From: Pantoea eucrina
GTDB taxonomy: Bacteria; Pseudomonadota; Gammaproteobacteria; Enterobacterales; Enterobacteriaceae
Direction of reading: 5' to 3'
DNA: 64,000 bases
Assembly (NCBI RefSeq): GCF_001691555.1
Contig: NZ_MAYN01000008.1
Span: 1,976,682 to 2,040,681, forward strand
Each line of letters begins with the position of its first letter. Within the stretch, counting starts at the first letter, position 1. The translations under genes were made by a program, and so were the position numbers. Below are positions 49,627 to 60,033 of this stretch, one piece after another. Below the pieces are notes generated by a model. It was given only the letters and a program-made list of their open reading frames with translations. It was not told the DNA's origin and did no database searches.

Positions 49627-49750
49627 CTTTTCTTCTCCTGATACTAAAGTGACATGCATAATACGCGTCTTGATGCGCTAATAAAACACGCGGCAGCTCA
49701 AAGCTATACTGAGTATGTGATGTGAAAACACCCCGCCAGCAGGAGGCAGA

Positions 49751-50671
49751 ATGAAAATTACCGTGCTGGGTTGTGGCGCGCTGGGGCAGGTCTGGCTGAC
49801 CGCGCTGGCTCGTCAGGGTCACGACGTACAGGGCTGGCTGCGCGTGCCGCAGCCCTACTGTTCCGTTAACGTCACCGATCTGCAGGGCGAGGTGAGCAAT
49901 CACACCTTTATCGCCAACGATCCGCTGTTTCTGGCGCGCAGCGATCTGCTGCTGGTTACCCTGAAAGCGCCGCAGGTATCGCCGGCGATCAAAAATCTTC
50001 AGAGCGTGCTGCGTGCGGACATGCCGGTCCTGCTGCTGCATAACGGCATGGGTACGCTGGAGGAACTGCGCGATTTGACGCAGCCGCTGCTGCGCGGGAT
50101 CACCACGCATGCGGCGATGCATGACGGGACAGTGATCCGCCACGTGGCGGCAGGCATTACGCATATCGGGCCGGTCAGCCGTGACGCCGCATCGTTAAGC
50201 CATCTTGCGGATCTGCTGCATCAGGCGCTGCCCGATGTAGCCTGGCATGATGATATCGCCTCCGCCTGCTGGCGCAAGCTGGCAGTGAACTGCGTTATTA
50301 ATCCGCTGACGGTGGAGCATGAGTGCCAGAACGGTGCATTGCGCGCCTGGCCGGAGCAGATCAATACGCTGTGCGACGAGCTGGCGCTGCTGCTGACGCG
50401 TGAAGGCCAGCATATGGACGTGGAGACGCTACGCGCCATTATTTATGACGTCATCGACAGTACTGCCGGCAACGTCTCTTCTATGCTGCAGGATATTCGT
50501 ACGCAGCGACAAACTGAAATTGATTACATTACCGGCTACCTGCTGCGCCGCGCGCGCAGTCAGGGCATCACGTTGCCGGAGAATAGCCGCCTTTATGATC
50601 TGGTAAAACGCAAGGAGTCACAATATGAACGCCAGCCCATCCGTACTGGTATGCCTCGCTCATGGCAGTGA
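49751..50671 (+). CDS. panE: 2-dehydropantoate 2-reductase
   Basis: NADPH-dependent ketopantoate reductase of pantothenate/CoA synthesis, 306 residues. The Rossmann motif GCGALGQVW is at residues 8-16. The substrate-binding Lys is in [16 protein letters not shown], with the conserved Asn-Pro nearby. GGAGG lies six bases upstream of ATG 49751. Its 3' end overlaps yajL by 47 bases, a conserved arrangement that implies tight coupling. Confidence 0.96.
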   Translation: MKITVLGCGALGQVWLTALARQGHDVQGWLRVPQPYCSVNVTDLQGEVSNHTFIANDPLFLARSDLLLVTLKAPQVSPAIKNLQSVLRADMPVLLLHNGMGTLEELRDLTQPLLRGITTHAAMHDGTVIRHVAAGITHIGPVSRDAASLSHLADLLHQALPDVAWHDDIASACWRKLAVNCVINPLTVEHECQNGALRAWPEQINTLCDELALLLTREGQHMDVETLRAIIYDVIDSTAGNVSSMLQDIRTQRQTEIDYITGYLLRRARSQGITLPENSRLYDLVKRKESQYERQPIRTGMPRSWQ

Positions 50672-51236
50672 AGAGACCGAAGCGGTCACCACTATCGACG
50701 TGCTGGTGCGCGGCGGCATTACTGTCACCACTGCCAGCGCAGAGAGTGACGGCTCGCGGGAAATTATATGCTCACGCGGCGTGCGCCTGCTGGCTGATGC
50801 GCCACTGGCAGAAGTGGCAGATAACGACTTTGACGCCGTTGTTCTGCCCGGCGGGCTGAAAGGCGCGGAGACGTTCCGCGACAGCCCGTTGCTGGTGGAA
50901 ACGGTGCGTCAGTTTCATCTGACAGGCAAAATTGTGGCAGCAATCTGCGCGGCGCCCGGCACGGTTCTGGTGCCGCACGATCTCTTTCCGGTTGGCAATA
51001 TGACCGGCTTTCCAGGGCTCAAAGAGACCATTCCGGATGCGAAATGGATGGAGCGCCGCGTAGTATGGGATCCGCGCGTAAACCTGCTCACCAGCCAGGG
51101 GCCGGGCACGGCGTTTGATTTTGCGTTGAAGCTGGTGGATCTGCTGCAGGATAAAGAGACCGCACGCGAAGTTGCCTCACAGCTGGTGCTGGCAGCGGGC
51201 ATTTATAATTATCAGGAATTTGACGAACGCGAATAA
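50625..51236 (+). CDS. yajL: YajL, DJ-1/ThiJ-family protein
   Basis: A 203-residue DJ-1 superfamily member. The reactive Cys108 lies in [11 protein letters not shown], and the supporting Glu16 in GSEETEA. E. coli YajL protects proteins against oxidative and electrophile stress; a glyoxalase or deglycase activity has been claimed and disputed. It starts within the 3' end of panE (47-base overlap). A repeat cluster begins about 50 bases after its stop codon. Confidence 0.95.
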   Translation: MNASPSVLVCLAHGSEETEAVTTIDVLVRGGITVTTASAESDGSREIICSRGVRLLADAPLAEVADNDFDAVVLPGGLKGAETFRDSPLLVETVRQFHLTGKIVAAICAAPGTVLVPHDLFPVGNMTGFPGLKETIPDAKWMERRVVWDPRVNLLTSQGPGTAFDFALKLVDLLQDKETAREVASQLVLAAGIYNYQEFDERE

Positions 51237-51287
51237 AGGACGCCCCTGCGAATTGCGTTGCGCGCGCAATTGATCCCGGTGTCACCG

Positions 51288-51446
51288 TAAGGGGCGCATT
51301 AATGCGCCCCTGGGTCGAATCGGGTACCGCGCATAAAACGGGCGCCATAAATGGCGCCCCTGCCGATACAGATGTAGGGGGCGCATTAATGCGCCCCTGG
51401 GTTGAATAAGGTACCGCGCATAAACCGGGCGCCATAAATGGCGCCC
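51288..51446. repeat. Palindromic repeat cluster 1 (REP/REPIN-like), two tandem units
   Basis: Two units of about 87 bases lie between the convergent genes yajL and thiI. Each has palindrome B GGGGCGCATTAATGCGCCCC (51291-51310 and 51378-51397) and palindrome A GGGCGCCATAAATGGCGCCC (51340-51359 and 51427-51446). The second B copy is preceded by GTAG, the first by GTAA. Between the first A and second B, GCAG (read on the minus strand) and GTAG face each other, giving an inverted pair. Flanking sequence at 51240-51287 and 51447-51490 holds degenerate related pieces. Confidence 0.85.
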
Positions 51447-51496
51447 CAACCAATTCCGGTGACGCCCCATGGGATCCCGGTGGCGTCCCTGACGTG

Positions 51497-52945
51497 CTAT
51501 GGGCGGTAAACTTTCACGTTCGTAAAACCCTGCTCATGCAGATAGAGCGCCTGCAGTTTGCTCATCACGCCACGATCGCAATAGAGCAGCCAGGTCCGGT
51601 TCTGATCCAGATCGCCAAACTGCGTGCTGAGCTTATAGAACGGCAGTGACTTCACCTCTACACCGCTGACATCCAGCGGAGAGGCGTCCTGCTCGTCTGC
51701 GGCACGAATATCCAGCACGACATCGTTAGTCCCAAATGAGTCCACGGTCTCTACTTCAACCACTTCTTCTTCCGTCTGTTCAGCAATTTCGCGGATATCG
51801 AGGTTGGTCGCTTCCTGTACCACGCGGTTGAGAATATCAAAATTGAAATTCTGCTCTTCCGCTTCGATTTTGGCTTTCACCGCTTTAACCGTCGGGCTTT
51901 TTGAGATCACGCCGCAGTATTCCGGCATGGTACGCGCAAAATCTTCCGTACCGATCTGCCGCGCCACATTAATAATGTGCTCTTTATCGTGTGAGATCAG
52001 CGGACGCAGGATCAGCGTGTCAGATGCGTTATCGATCAGGCGCAGATTGGTCAGCGTCTGGCTCGATACCTGTCCCAGCGCTTCGCCGGTCACCAGCGCC
52101 TGTACGCCGTAGCGCTCGGCAATCATTGACGCGGCGCGCACCATCATGCGCTTCAGCACCACGCCCATCTGCCCGTCATCGACGTTTTCCAGAATTTCAC
52201 CCACGACCGGCTCAAAATTGATCGCGACAAAGCGCACGCGGTGTGAGCGACCAAAACGGTTCCACAGATAGTGTGCTACCTGACGCACGCCAATCTCATG
52301 TGCCGCGCCGCCAAGATTAAAGAAGCAGTAGTGCACGCGGCAGCCGCGTCGCATCAGCATATAGCTCGACACACCGGAGTCAAAACCACCGGACATCAGC
52401 GACATTACATCTTCCTGCGTGCCGATTGGAAAACCGCCCAGCCCTTCAAAGCGGCCGGTAATTAGCAGCAGACGATCGTCTTCAATCTCCAGATTAACCG
52501 TCTCATCCGGCTGCTTCAGCTGTACGCGCGCGCTGGCGATATGCTGATTCAGCCCGCCGCCTACATAGCGTTCCACATCCTGTGAACTGAAGCTGTGGGT
52601 GCCGCGACGTTTTACGCGCACGCTGAAGCTTTTATTTTCCAGGCGTTCACGGTTCAGTGCCAGCGTCTGCTCAAAAATATCGTGCATATCCGTGTAAGCA
52701 CGATCTTCAACGGCAAGCACGTGGTGGATACCAGGAATGCGCGTCAGCTCATCCACAATGGTTTCACGCAGCGCTTCGTTTTTGGCGCGCACTTCAATGT
52801 GATCCCAGTGGCGCACCACCTTGATATCCTCATTCAGAGAACGCAGGGTATTGCGGATATTGCCGGTAAGAATTTTGATAAAGCGCAGCCGCACCGACTG
52901 ACTTTTGATGGTGATTTCAGGGAAGAGCTTGATGATAAACTTCAT
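51497..52945 (-). CDS. thiI: ThiI, tRNA 4-thiouridine / thiazole sulfurtransferase
   Basis: Makes 4-thiouridine in tRNA and supplies sulfur for the thiamin thiazole ring. It has 482 residues, as in E. coli. The domains are NFLD/THUMP (about 60-165), a PP-loop adenylation domain ([10 protein letters not shown]), and a C-terminal rhodanese domain with the persulfide Cys456 in [10 protein letters not shown]. The second redox Cys344 ([10 protein letters not shown]) is also present. It is divergent from xseB. No thiamin riboswitch was seen upstream. Confidence 0.97.
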   Translation of the reverse strand: MKFIIKLFPEITIKSQSVRLRFIKILTGNIRNTLRSLNEDIKVVRHWDHIEVRAKNEALRETIVDELTRIPGIHHVLAVEDRAYTDMHDIFEQTLALNRERLENKSFSVRVKRRGTHSFSSQDVERYVGGGLNQHIASARVQLKQPDETVNLEIEDDRLLLITGRFEGLGGFPIGTQEDVMSLMSGGFDSGVSSYMLMRRGCRVHYCFFNLGGAAHEIGVRQVAHYLWNRFGRSHRVRFVAINFEPVVGEILENVDDGQMGVVLKRMMVRAASMIAERYGVQALVTGEALGQVSSQTLTNLRLIDNASDTLILRPLISHDKEHIINVARQIGTEDFARTMPEYCGVISKSPTVKAVKAKIEAEEQNFNFDILNRVVQEATNLDIREIAEQTEEEVVEVETVDSFGTNDVVLDIRAADEQDASPLDVSGVEVKSLPFYKLSTQFGDLDQNRTWLLYCDRGVMSKLQALYLHEQGFTNVKVYRP

Positions 52946-53179
52946 GGCGACACAGCTTCGTTGGGCAAATAAGTGCTAAAATCATCAGCACTTAGCTGGT
53001 AAGATCATAATATTGCGGGGATCGCGAGAGCGTCCGCATCCGAGGCGCAAAAGTATACCACCTTTACTGCGTGACTGCTTCTGCTACCGCAATCACATTC
53101 AACATTTTGCTTATTATTCCCCGTCGGCTACCATGACCGATTGCACGAAGATGTCCCCAACTGTGAGTCGACACTGATT

Positions 53180-53422
53180 ATGCCGAAAAAAGCCGAAGCG
53201 CCTGTGAGTTTTGAAACCGCCCTGCAGCAGCTGGAACAGATTGTCAGCCGGCTGGAAAGCGGCGAGCTGCCGCTTGAAGAGGCGCTGAATGAGTTTGAGC
53301 GCGGTGTGCAGCTGGCGCGTAGCGGTCAGCAGACGCTGCAGCAGGCTGAACAGCGCGTACAGATCCTGTTGAGCGATGATAAAACGGCCGACCTTACCCC
53401 TTTTACGCCGGATAACGACTAA
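53180..53422 (+). CDS. xseB: Exodeoxyribonuclease VII small subunit
   Basis: An 80-residue helical-hairpin subunit that binds XseA to form exonuclease VII, which degrades single-stranded [29 protein letters not shown] is diagnostic in its two parts ([12 protein letters not shown] and [12 protein letters not shown]). Start 53180 (MPKKAEAP) fits the family; a longer frame upstream does not. Its stop overlaps the ispA start (TAATG). It leads the xseB-ispA-dxs operon. Confidence 0.96.
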   Translation: MPKKAEAPVSFETALQQLEQIVSRLESGELPLEEALNEFERGVQLARSGQQTLQQAEQRVQILLSDDKTADLTPFTPDND

Positions 53423-54321
53423 TGGATTTTGTCCAGCTACAGCAAACCTATCATGAGCGCGTAAATCAGGCGCTGACACGTTTAATCGATCCACTGCCTT
53501 TTCAGAGTTCCCCGCTGGTGAATGCCATGCATTATGGGGCACTATTAGGTGGCAAGCGCCTGCGTCCTTTTCTGGTCTATGCCACCGGTGAAATGCTTAA
53601 TGCCGACGCAGCCAGCCTTGATGCGCCTGCCGCCGCCACAGAGTGCATTCACGCCTATTCGCTGATACATGACGATCTGCCGGCGATGGACGATGACGCG
53701 CTGCGCCGCGGACAGCCTACCTGTCATATTCGTTACGGTGAAGATACGGCCATTCTGGCGGGCGATGCGCTGCAAACGCTGGCTTTCTCTATTCTGGCCG
53801 ATGAGCCGATGCCGGGCGTCAGCGCGGCGACGCGCGTAAAAATGATCTCTGAACTGGCACAGGCCAGCGGCGTTGCCGGCATGTGCGGCGGCCAGGCGCT
53901 GGATTTAGCTGCCGAAGGCCGGCAGATCGATCTGGCGCAGCTTGAGCAGATCCATCGCCACAAAACCGGCGCGCTAATCCGCCTTGCCGTGCGTCTTGGT
54001 GCCCTGGCCGCAGGGGAACCGGCTCGCCTGGCGCTGCCGCTGCTGGACACCTATGCTGATGCTATTGGCCTGGCGTTTCAGGTGCAGGATGACATTCTGG
54101 ATGTCACCGGCGATACCGCCGTGCTGGGTAAAACGCAGGGCGCCGATCAGGCGCTGGGCAAAAGTACCTATCCGGCCCTGTTAGGACTTGAGGGCGCGCG
54201 CGCAAAAGCGCAGGCGCTCTATCAGGAAGCTCTGGGGGCGCTGGAGATCCTCGCCGGCCAGGGCTATGACACAAGCGTATTACAAGCGCTGGCAAGCTTC
54301 ATAATTGAACGCGATAAATAA
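53422..54321 (+). CDS. ispA: Farnesyl diphosphate synthase
   Basis: Condenses IPP with DMAPP and GPP to give farnesyl diphosphate for quinone and undecaprenyl synthesis. It has 299 residues. The first Asp-rich motif DDLPAMD is at 84-90 and the second DDILD is in [22 protein letters not shown] binds IPP. It overlaps xseB by one base and is followed by dxs after 19 bases, so isoprenoid entry and chain elongation are linked in one operon. Confidence 0.97.
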   Translation: MDFVQLQQTYHERVNQALTRLIDPLPFQSSPLVNAMHYGALLGGKRLRPFLVYATGEMLNADAASLDAPAAATECIHAYSLIHDDLPAMDDDALRRGQPTCHIRYGEDTAILAGDALQTLAFSILADEPMPGVSAATRVKMISELAQASGVAGMCGGQALDLAAEGRQIDLAQLEQIHRHKTGALIRLAVRLGALAAGEPARLALPLLDTYADAIGLAFQVQDDILDVTGDTAVLGKTQGADQALGKSTYPALLGLEGARAKAQALYQEALGALEILAGQGYDTSVLQALASFIIERDK

Positions 54322-54340
54322 CTTTCATAATGAGTCTCTG

Positions 54341-56206
54341 ATGAGTTTTGATATTGCAAAATACCCGACACTGGCGTTAGCAGGCACGGTGCAGGAATTA
54401 CGTTTACTGCCGAAAGAGAAACTTCCGGCCCTGTGCGACGAGCTGCGTCAGTATCTGCTGGATAGCGTCAGCCGCTCATCCGGCCACTTTGCGTCGGGTC
54501 TGGGCGTCGTCGAACTGACCGTCGCATTGCATTACGTCTACAACACCCCGTTTGACCACCTGGTCTGGGACGTAGGCCATCAGGCTTATCCGCATAAGAT
54601 CCTGACCGGACGCCGCGATCGCATCGGTACGATCCGGCAGAAAAACGGCCTGCATCCGTTTCCGTGGCGCGGTGAGAGCGAATATGACGTGCTGAGCGTC
54701 GGACACTCCTCCACTTCCATCAGCGCCGGTCTCGGCATGGCGGTGGCCGCCGAGCGGGAAGGCAAAGGTCGTCGTACCGCCTGTATCATTGGCGACGGCG
54801 CGATTACCGCCGGGATGGCGTTTGAGGCGATGAACCATGCGGGCGATATCAAGCCCGACATGCTGGTGATCCTCAACGACAACGAGATGTCGATTTCGGA
54901 AAACGTTGGCGCGCTGAATAACCGTCTGGCGCAGATCCTCTCCGGTAAAACCTATTCGCGCCTGCGCGAAGGCAGCAAGCGCGTACTGGACGGCCTGCCG
55001 CCAATTAAAGAGCTGGTGAAGCGCACCGAAGAGCATCTGAAAGGCATGGTGGTACCCGGCACGCTGTTCGAGGAGCTGGGCTTTAACTATATCGGTCCGG
55101 TTGACGGGCACGATGTCCTGACGCTGGTCAGCACGCTGAAGAACATGCGCGATCTTAAAGGTCCGCAGTTCCTGCATATCATGACCAAAAAAGGCAAAGG
55201 CTATGCGCCTGCAGAGCAGGATCCTATCGCCTGGCATGCCGTGCCGAAGTTTGACCCGGCCAGCGGCGCACTGCCGAAAAGCGTACCCGGTCTGCCGAGC
55301 TACTCGAAAATTTTTGGCGACTGGCTGAGCGAGATTGCCGCTGACGATCCGCGCATGATGGCGGTTACGCCGGCGATGCGTGAAGGATCGGGCATGGTGA
55401 GCTACTCACGCGCCTATCCGCAGCAATATTTTGATGTGGCGATTGCCGAACAGCACGCCGTCACCTTTGCTGCCGGCATGGCGATTGGCGGTTACAAGCC
55501 GGTGGTGGCAATTTACTCCACCTTCCTGCAGCGCGCTTATGACCAGGTGATCCATGATGTGGCCATTCAGCAGCTGCCGGTGCTGTTTGCTATCGACCGC
55601 GGCGGTATTGTCGGGGCGGATGGTCAGACGCATCAGGGGGCGTTTGATATCGCCTATCTGCGCTGCGTGCCTGGCATGGTGATCATGACACCAAGCGACG
55701 AGAACGAATGTCGCCTGATGCTCTACACCGGTTATCACTATCAGGCGGGCCCGAGCGCGGTGCGCTATCCGCGCGGTACCGGTACCGGTGCCACGCTTGA
55801 GCCACTCACCAGTCTGCCGCTGGGTAAAGGGGTTGTAAAGCGTCAGGGTGAAAAACTGGCGATCCTCAACTTCGGCACACTGCTGCCGGATGCGCAGGCC
55901 GCAGCGGAGGCACTGAACGCTACGCTGGTGGATATGCGCTTTGTGAAGCCGCTGGATGAAACCCTGATCCGCGAGCTGGCACAGAGCCATGAGGCGCTGG
56001 TGACGCTGGAAGAAGGTGCCATCATGGGGGGTGCCGGCAGCGGCGTAAATGAGTTTGTGATGGCGAAACGCCTGGCAGTACCGGTGCTCAACCTTGGCCT
56101 GCCGGATGAGTTTATTCCGCAGGGTACTCAGGAAGAGGTACGTCACGACTACCAGCTGGATGCCGCTGGCATTCAGCAGCAAATCGCGGCCTGGCTCGCG
56201 CAGTAA
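54341..56206 (+). CDS. dxs: 1-deoxy-D-xylulose-5-phosphate synthase
   Basis: Thiamin-diphosphate enzyme joining pyruvate and glyceraldehyde 3-phosphate, the first step of the MEP isoprenoid pathway. It has 621 residues. The TPP motif is [18 protein letters not shown] ... NDNEMSIS, starting near residue 150. [15 protein letters not shown] and the C-terminal transketolase parts ([14 protein letters not shown]) are intact. The start at 54341 ([15 protein letters not shown]) matches E. coli, but its ribosome-binding site is weak; translation probably depends on coupling to ispA. Confidence 0.97.
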   Translation: MSFDIAKYPTLALAGTVQELRLLPKEKLPALCDELRQYLLDSVSRSSGHFASGLGVVELTVALHYVYNTPFDHLVWDVGHQAYPHKILTGRRDRIGTIRQKNGLHPFPWRGESEYDVLSVGHSSTSISAGLGMAVAAEREGKGRRTACIIGDGAITAGMAFEAMNHAGDIKPDMLVILNDNEMSISENVGALNNRLAQILSGKTYSRLREGSKRVLDGLPPIKELVKRTEEHLKGMVVPGTLFEELGFNYIGPVDGHDVLTLVSTLKNMRDLKGPQFLHIMTKKGKGYAPAEQDPIAWHAVPKFDPASGALPKSVPGLPSYSKIFGDWLSEIAADDPRMMAVTPAMREGSGMVSYSRAYPQQYFDVAIAEQHAVTFAAGMAIGGYKPVVAIYSTFLQRAYDQVIHDVAIQQLPVLFAIDRGGIVGADGQTHQGAFDIAYLRCVPGMVIMTPSDENECRLMLYTGYHYQAGPSAVRYPRGTGTGATLEPLTSLPLGKGVVKRQGEKLAILNFGTLLPDAQAAAEALNATLVDMRFVKPLDETLIRELAQSHEALVTLEEGAIMGGAGSGVNEFVMAKRLAVPVLNLGLPDEFIPQGTQEEVRHDYQLDAAGIQQQIAAWLAQ

Positions 56207-56274
56207 CTCTCCTCTTCGCTCCTGCTGCTATGCTTACGGAATCCTTTTCCCACGCATAAGAGCAGGAGCTCTCA

Positions 56275-57249
56275 ATGAAAACCGTTCGTTTAGGCCAGAC
56301 CGATCTCCAGGTATCCCGACTCTGCTTAGGCTGTATGACCTATGGCGATCCGATGCGCGGCAACCACGCCTGGACGCTGCCGGAAGAGAGCAGCCGTCCG
56401 CTGATCAAACAGGCGCTGGACGCGGGCATTAACTTTTTCGATACCGCCAACAGCTATTCTGACGGCAGCAGCGAAGAGATCCTCGGACGCGCGCTGAAAG
56501 ATTTCGCGCGGCGCGAGGACGTGGTGGTGGCGACCAAAGTTTATTTTCCGCTCAGCAACCTGCCACAGGGCCTGTCGCGGCAGAATATTCTGCAGTCGAT
56601 CGATGACAGCCTGATGCGACTCGGCATGGAGCATGTGGATCTGCTGCAGATCCACCGCTGGGATTATGCAACGCCGATTGAAGAGACGCTGCAGGCGCTG
56701 GATGAGGTGGTGAAAGCGGGCAAGGCGCGCTATATCGGTGCCTCTTCCATGCATGCGTCTCAGTTTGCTGAGGCGCTGCAGCTGCAGCAAACGCATGGCT
56801 GGGCACGCTTTGTCAGCATGCAGGATCAGTACAATCTGATCCAGCGTGAAGAGGAAAAGGAGATGCACCCGCTTTGTCAGCGTGAGGGTATCGCCGTGCT
56901 GCCGTGGAGTCCACTGGCGCGCGGCAAGCTGACGCGTCCCTGGGGTGAAACCACCGCGCGCTCGGTCTCTGATAATGTAATGGAGAAGCTTTATACCGGT
57001 ACAGAAGAGAACGACGCCGCGATTGCGGAGCGGCTGGCTACCATTGCCGCTGAGAAAAAGGTCACGCGCGCGCAGGTCGCGCTGGCATGGCTGCTGCATA
57101 AACCGGCCGTGACGGCACCTATTATTGGCGCGTCACGTGAACAGCAGTTTGCCGAGCTGGTCAAAGCGGTTGACGTTGAGTTAAGCGCAGAAGATATTGC
57201 CGAGCTGGAAATGGTTTATCAGCCGCATCCGGCTGTGGGGTATGAATAA
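56275..57249 (+). CDS. yajO: YajO aldo-keto reductase-like protein
   Basis: A 324-residue aldo-keto reductase family protein, the same length as E. coli YajO. Catalytic residues are the Asp/Tyr in FFDTANSYSDG, Lys in VATKVYF and His in LQIHRWD. In E. coli, YajO has been linked to making deoxyxylulose 5-phosphate from ribulose 5-phosphate, which fits its place after dxs. AGGAG lies a few bases upstream. Repeat cluster 2 begins 20 bases after the stop. Confidence 0.94.
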   Translation: MKTVRLGQTDLQVSRLCLGCMTYGDPMRGNHAWTLPEESSRPLIKQALDAGINFFDTANSYSDGSSEEILGRALKDFARREDVVVATKVYFPLSNLPQGLSRQNILQSIDDSLMRLGMEHVDLLQIHRWDYATPIEETLQALDEVVKAGKARYIGASSMHASQFAEALQLQQTHGWARFVSMQDQYNLIQREEEKEMHPLCQREGIAVLPWSPLARGKLTRPWGETTARSVSDNVMEKLYTGTEENDAAIAERLATIAAEKKVTRAQVALAWLLHKPAVTAPIIGASREQQFAELVKAVDVELSAEDIAELEMVYQPHPAVGYE

Positions 57250-57268
57250 GCAATTGATATCCGCATAA

Positions 57269-57617
57269 ACCAGGGCGGCATAAATGCCGCCCCTACGGTA
57301 ATTCCGGCGTAGGGGGCGCATTTATGCGCCCCTGGCCAAATCATGCACCTGAAACCAGGGCGGCATAAATGCCGCCCCTACGGTAATAATTACGCGGCGG
57401 AATACCTGTAGGGGGCGCATTCATGCGCCCCTGGCCAAATCATGCACCTGAACCAGGGCGGCATAAATGCCGCCCCTGCGGTAATAATTACGCGGCGGGA
57501 CACCTGTAGGGGGCGCATTCATGCGCCTCTGGCCGAGCCATATACCGCGGTTATACGCATTAATGCGCCCCTGGCCGAGCCCTATACCGTGGTTATACAC
57601 ATTCATGCGCCCCTGGC
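57269..57617. repeat. Palindromic repeat cluster 2 (REP/REPIN-like)
   Basis: This fills the 373-base gap between the convergent genes yajO and pgpA. Palindrome A GGGCGGCATAAATGCCGCCC occurs at 57273, 57358 and 57456. Palindrome B GGGGCGCATTNATGCGCCCC occurs at 57313 and 57412, with a damaged copy at 57510. Each B is preceded by GTAG; each A carries GTAG or GCAG on the opposite strand. A and B are therefore inverted pairs whose GTAG ends face each other across spacers of roughly 12-40 bases. The larger unit repeats with a period of about 98-99 bases. The right end degenerates into a 42-base repeat. Confidence 0.87.
57514..57617. repeat. 42-base tandem repeat at the end of cluster 2
   Basis: About two and a half copies of a 42-base unit start at 57514, 57556 and 57598. 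Each has CGCATTNATGCGCCCCTGG (first copy CTCTGG, third begins CACATT), followed in the first two by CCGAGCC, TATACCG and GGTTATA. The left arm of the palindrome is lost, so these look like decayed, locally amplified B elements. Confidence 0.75.
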
Positions 57618-57622
57618 CGCCT

Positions 57623-58123
57623 CTACAGCAGCAGGCCGGCGCCGTACAGCACGGCGGCGGAGACCACGCCGGCGATGATATCGTCGACCATAATGCCCAT
57701 TCCGCCATGTACGTTTTTATCGAACCAGCGAATAGGCCACGGTTTCCAGATATCAAAGATCCGGAAGATAACAAAGCCTGCCAGCACCCACCAGCCGTTA
57801 AGCACCGGGATGGCCATCAGCGTGATCCACATGCCGATGAACTCGTCCCAGACAATGCTACCGTGATCGTGTACGCCCATATCACGCGCGGTGCGATGAC
57901 AGAGATAAACGCCCACGCTGATACCCACCAGCACCACCAGCGAATAAAGCTGCAGCGGCAGAAACGTCATCAGCCACCAGAACGGAATGGCAGCCACCGA
58001 GCCTACTGTGCCGGGCATAAATGGGCTTAACCCGCTGCCAAAACCGGTTGCCAGCAGATGCCAGGGATTACGCATCCGCAGGCGACTTTTTGCTACATCT
58101 TTATCGCGCGTCAAAATGGTCAA
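57623..58123 (-). CDS. pgpA: Phosphatidylglycerophosphatase A
   Basis: Inner-membrane phosphatase that removes phosphate from phosphatidylglycerophosphate to give phosphatidylglycerol. It has 166 residues with about four membrane segments. Conserved blocks are [29 protein letters not shown] and [14 protein letters not shown], which include the acidic metal-binding residues. The C-terminus is about six residues shorter than in E. coli. It overlaps the 3' end of thiL by 23 bases, as expected for the thiL-pgpA pair. Confidence 0.95.
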   Translation of the reverse strand: MTILTRDKDVAKSRLRMRNPWHLLATGFGSGLSPFMPGTVGSVAAIPFWWLMTFLPLQLYSLVVLVGISVGVYLCHRTARDMGVHDHGSIVWDEFIGMWITLMAIPVLNGWWVLAGFVIFRIFDIWKPWPIRWFDKNVHGGMGIMVDDIIAGVVSAAVLYGAGLLL

Positions 58124-59078
58124 ATCCTTTGTGATTGTAGCGGCGCGGCTTGCCGTGCTCCAGCAGCGTCAACCCTTCGGCTTCCGGGGCAATCTGTCCG
58201 ATGCAGGTATAAGGTGCGCCAAGCCGGCCCAGCGCCACATCCAGCGCGCCGCGGTTTACTTCAGGTACCGTGAAGCAGAGTTCATAATCCTCGCCGCCGC
58301 TCAGCGCCCAGCGCAGCACCTGCTCCGGCGCAAAATGATCGCGCAGCGTAGCGGAGAGCGGCAGCGCGTCGAGATTCAGGCGTGCGCCAACCCGGCTGGC
58401 CGTGAGAATATGACCAAGATCGGAAATCAGACCATCAGAGATATCGATCGCCGACGTAGCGAGACTGCGCAGCGCCTGGCCCTGCAGCACGCGCGGCATC
58501 GGACGCAGATGACGCTTGATCAGCACCTCATGCACCGCCGGATCGTCGAGACGATGGTGATGCTGCAGCAGCGATAGTCCCGCCGCGCTGTCACCCAGCG
58601 TGCCGGTAACGTAGATCCAGTCACCCGGCTTTGCGCCGGAGCGCTTCAGCGCGCGCCCGGCAGGCACCAGCCCATGAATACCCAGCGTCAGGCTGAGCGG
58701 ACCGCGCGTGGTGTCGCCACCAATCAGCTGCATATCGTAGTAGTCGAGCAGCTCAAACAGGCTGTCGCTGAAGCCTGCCAGCCAGGTCTCATCGACCTCA
58801 GGCAGCGTCAGCGCCAGCGTCAGCCATGCCGGATCGGCGCCCATCGCAGCTAAGTCACTGAGGTTGACCGCCAGCGCCTTATAGCCGAGATCGGCCGGAT
58901 GGATATCGCGTAAGAAATGGACGCCCGCCACCAGCGTGTCGGTGCTGATAGCGAGGGTCTGTTTGTCAGGAACGTTCAGTAACGCACAGTCATCACCAAT
59001 GCCCTTCTCCACGTCGCGACGGGAGCTGGTTACACGGTTGAAATAGCGTGCGATCAGTTCAAATTCACCACAGGACAT
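58101..59078 (-). CDS. thiL: Thiamine-monophosphate kinase
   Basis: Phosphorylates thiamin monophosphate to the active diphosphate with ATP. It has 325 residues of the PurM/ThiL fold. The N-terminal GIGDDCALL and [13 protein letters not shown] motifs bind Mg-ATP, and [11 protein letters not shown] and [12 protein letters not shown] are present. It lies 45 bases downstream of nusB, with a terminator-like hairpin in that gap. The ribosome-binding site before ATG 59078 is modest (GAGA). Confidence 0.96.
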   Translation of the reverse strand: MSCGEFELIARYFNRVTSSRRDVEKGIGDDCALLNVPDKQTLAISTDTLVAGVHFLRDIHPADLGYKALAVNLSDLAAMGADPAWLTLALTLPEVDETWLAGFSDSLFELLDYYDMQLIGGDTTRGPLSLTLGIHGLVPAGRALKRSGAKPGDWIYVTGTLGDSAAGLSLLQHHHRLDDPAVHEVLIKRHLRPMPRVLQGQALRSLATSAIDISDGLISDLGHILTASRVGARLNLDALPLSATLRDHFAPEQVLRWALSGGEDYELCFTVPEVNRGALDVALGRLGAPYTCIGQIAPEAEGLTLLEHGKPRRYNHKGFDHFDAR

Positions 59079-59093
59079 AAATCAGGTCTCAAT

Positions 59094-59119
59094 GAAAAAA
59101 GGCCGGTCACCCGGCCTTC
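59094..59119 (-). terminator. Hairpin with T-run between nusB and thiL
   Basis: On the minus strand AAGGCCGG-GTGA-CCGGCCTT is followed by TTTTC, four bases past the nusB stop and 16 bases before the thiL start. It looks like an intrinsic terminator or attenuator inside what is usually one operon. Confidence 0.75.
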
Positions 59120-59123
59120 TGCA

Positions 59124-59543
59124 CTACTTTCTGTTTGGTCGTATTTGCGGAGCAGCTTTATCCAGCACGCCGTTGACAAACTTATGGCTGTCTTCAGCGC
59201 CGAACACTTTTGCCAGCTCAATACCTTCGTTGATGGCGACTTTATACGGCACATCCGCACGCTTGCTCAGCTCATAGAGCGAGAGGCGCAGGATCGCTTT
59301 TTCTACCTGACCCAGCTCTTCAAGCTGGCGCGACAGGTACGGTTTCATCAGGCCATCCAGGTACGCGCTGTTGGTCGCCACACCGGCCAGCAGTTCGCGG
59401 AAATAGCTAATATCGACGTCTTTGACGTCTTGTTCCGCCAGAAACTGGTATTCCACATCGGCAATGTCGTTGTTAGACAACTGCCAGGAGTAGAGCGCCT
59501 GGACAGCGCACTCACGGGCGCGACGACGAGCAGCAGGTTTCAC
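59124..59543 (-). CDS. nusB: Transcription antitermination factor NusB
   Basis: A 139-residue all-helical protein ([21 protein letters not shown]). With NusE (S10) it binds boxA RNA in rRNA antitermination complexes. The Arg-rich N-terminus and the tail [18 protein letters not shown] match E. coli at equal length. It lies 19 bases downstream of ribE on the same strand, in the conserved ribD-ribE-nusB-thiL order. Confidence 0.97.
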   Translation of the reverse strand: MKPAARRRARECAVQALYSWQLSNNDIADVEYQFLAEQDVKDVDISYFRELLAGVATNSAYLDGLMKPYLSRQLEELGQVEKAILRLSLYELSKRADVPYKVAINEGIELAKVFGAEDSHKFVNGVLDKAAPQIRPNRK

Positions 59544-59562
59544 AAAATTCCCCTTACAAAAA

Positions 59563-60033
59563 TCAGGCTTTAATGGCTTTCAATACGTTGATCATTTCAA
59601 GTGCGGTCAGCGCGGCTTCCGCGCCTTTGTTACCCGCTTTCGTGCCGGCGCGTTCAATCGCCTGCTCGATATTTTCGGTGGTCAGAACGCCGAAGGTGAC
59701 CGGGATTTCGCAGCTCATTGCCACGTTGGCAATACCGGAGCTCGCTTCGCCCGCCACATATTCGAAGTGGGCAGTGCCACCGCGGATCACCGTGCCCAGC
59801 GCAACAATCGCGTCGTGCTTACCGGTATTCGCCAGCGCACGCGCGGCCAGCGGCAGCTCATAGGCGCCCGGTACCCAGACCACGGTAATGTTTTCAGCTT
59901 TAACCTGACCGATACGCTTCAGCGCATCGACCGCGCCATCCAGCAGACTGTCATTGATAAAGTTGTTAAAACGCGCAATTACAATGGCAATTTTGGCATC
60001 AGGCGTGGCAACAGCAGCTTCGATAACGTTCAT
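59563..60033 (-). CDS. ribE: 6,7-dimethyl-8-ribityllumazine synthase
   Basis: Penultimate riboflavin step, condensing the ribityl-aminouracil with dihydroxybutanone phosphate. It has 156 residues and forms an icosahedral 60-mer in the family. [26 protein letters not shown] and [14 protein letters not shown] (with catalytic His) are present. The start at 60033 ([14 protein letters not shown]) matches E. coli; the frame is open 19 codons upstream. It is also called ribH. A GC-rich hairpin lies in the 94-base gap to ribD. Confidence 0.96.
   Translation of the reverse strand: MNVIEAAVATPDAKIAIVIARFNNFINDSLLDGAVDALKRIGQVKAENITVVWVPGAYELPLAARALANTGKHDAIVALGTVIRGGTAHFEYVAGEASSGIANVAMSCEIPVTFGVLTTENIEQAIERAGTKAGNKGAEAALTALEMINVLKAIKA

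Noticed and set aside
52946-53179. Thiamin pyrophosphate riboswitch before thiI
   Set aside because: No CTGAGA or ACCTGA-type core could be found in the divergent thiI-xseB gap.
57269-57617. Possible CRISPR array
   Set aside because: The repeats are themselves long palindromes in alternating orientations, the sequences between them are also repeated and not unique spacers, and no cas gene is near.
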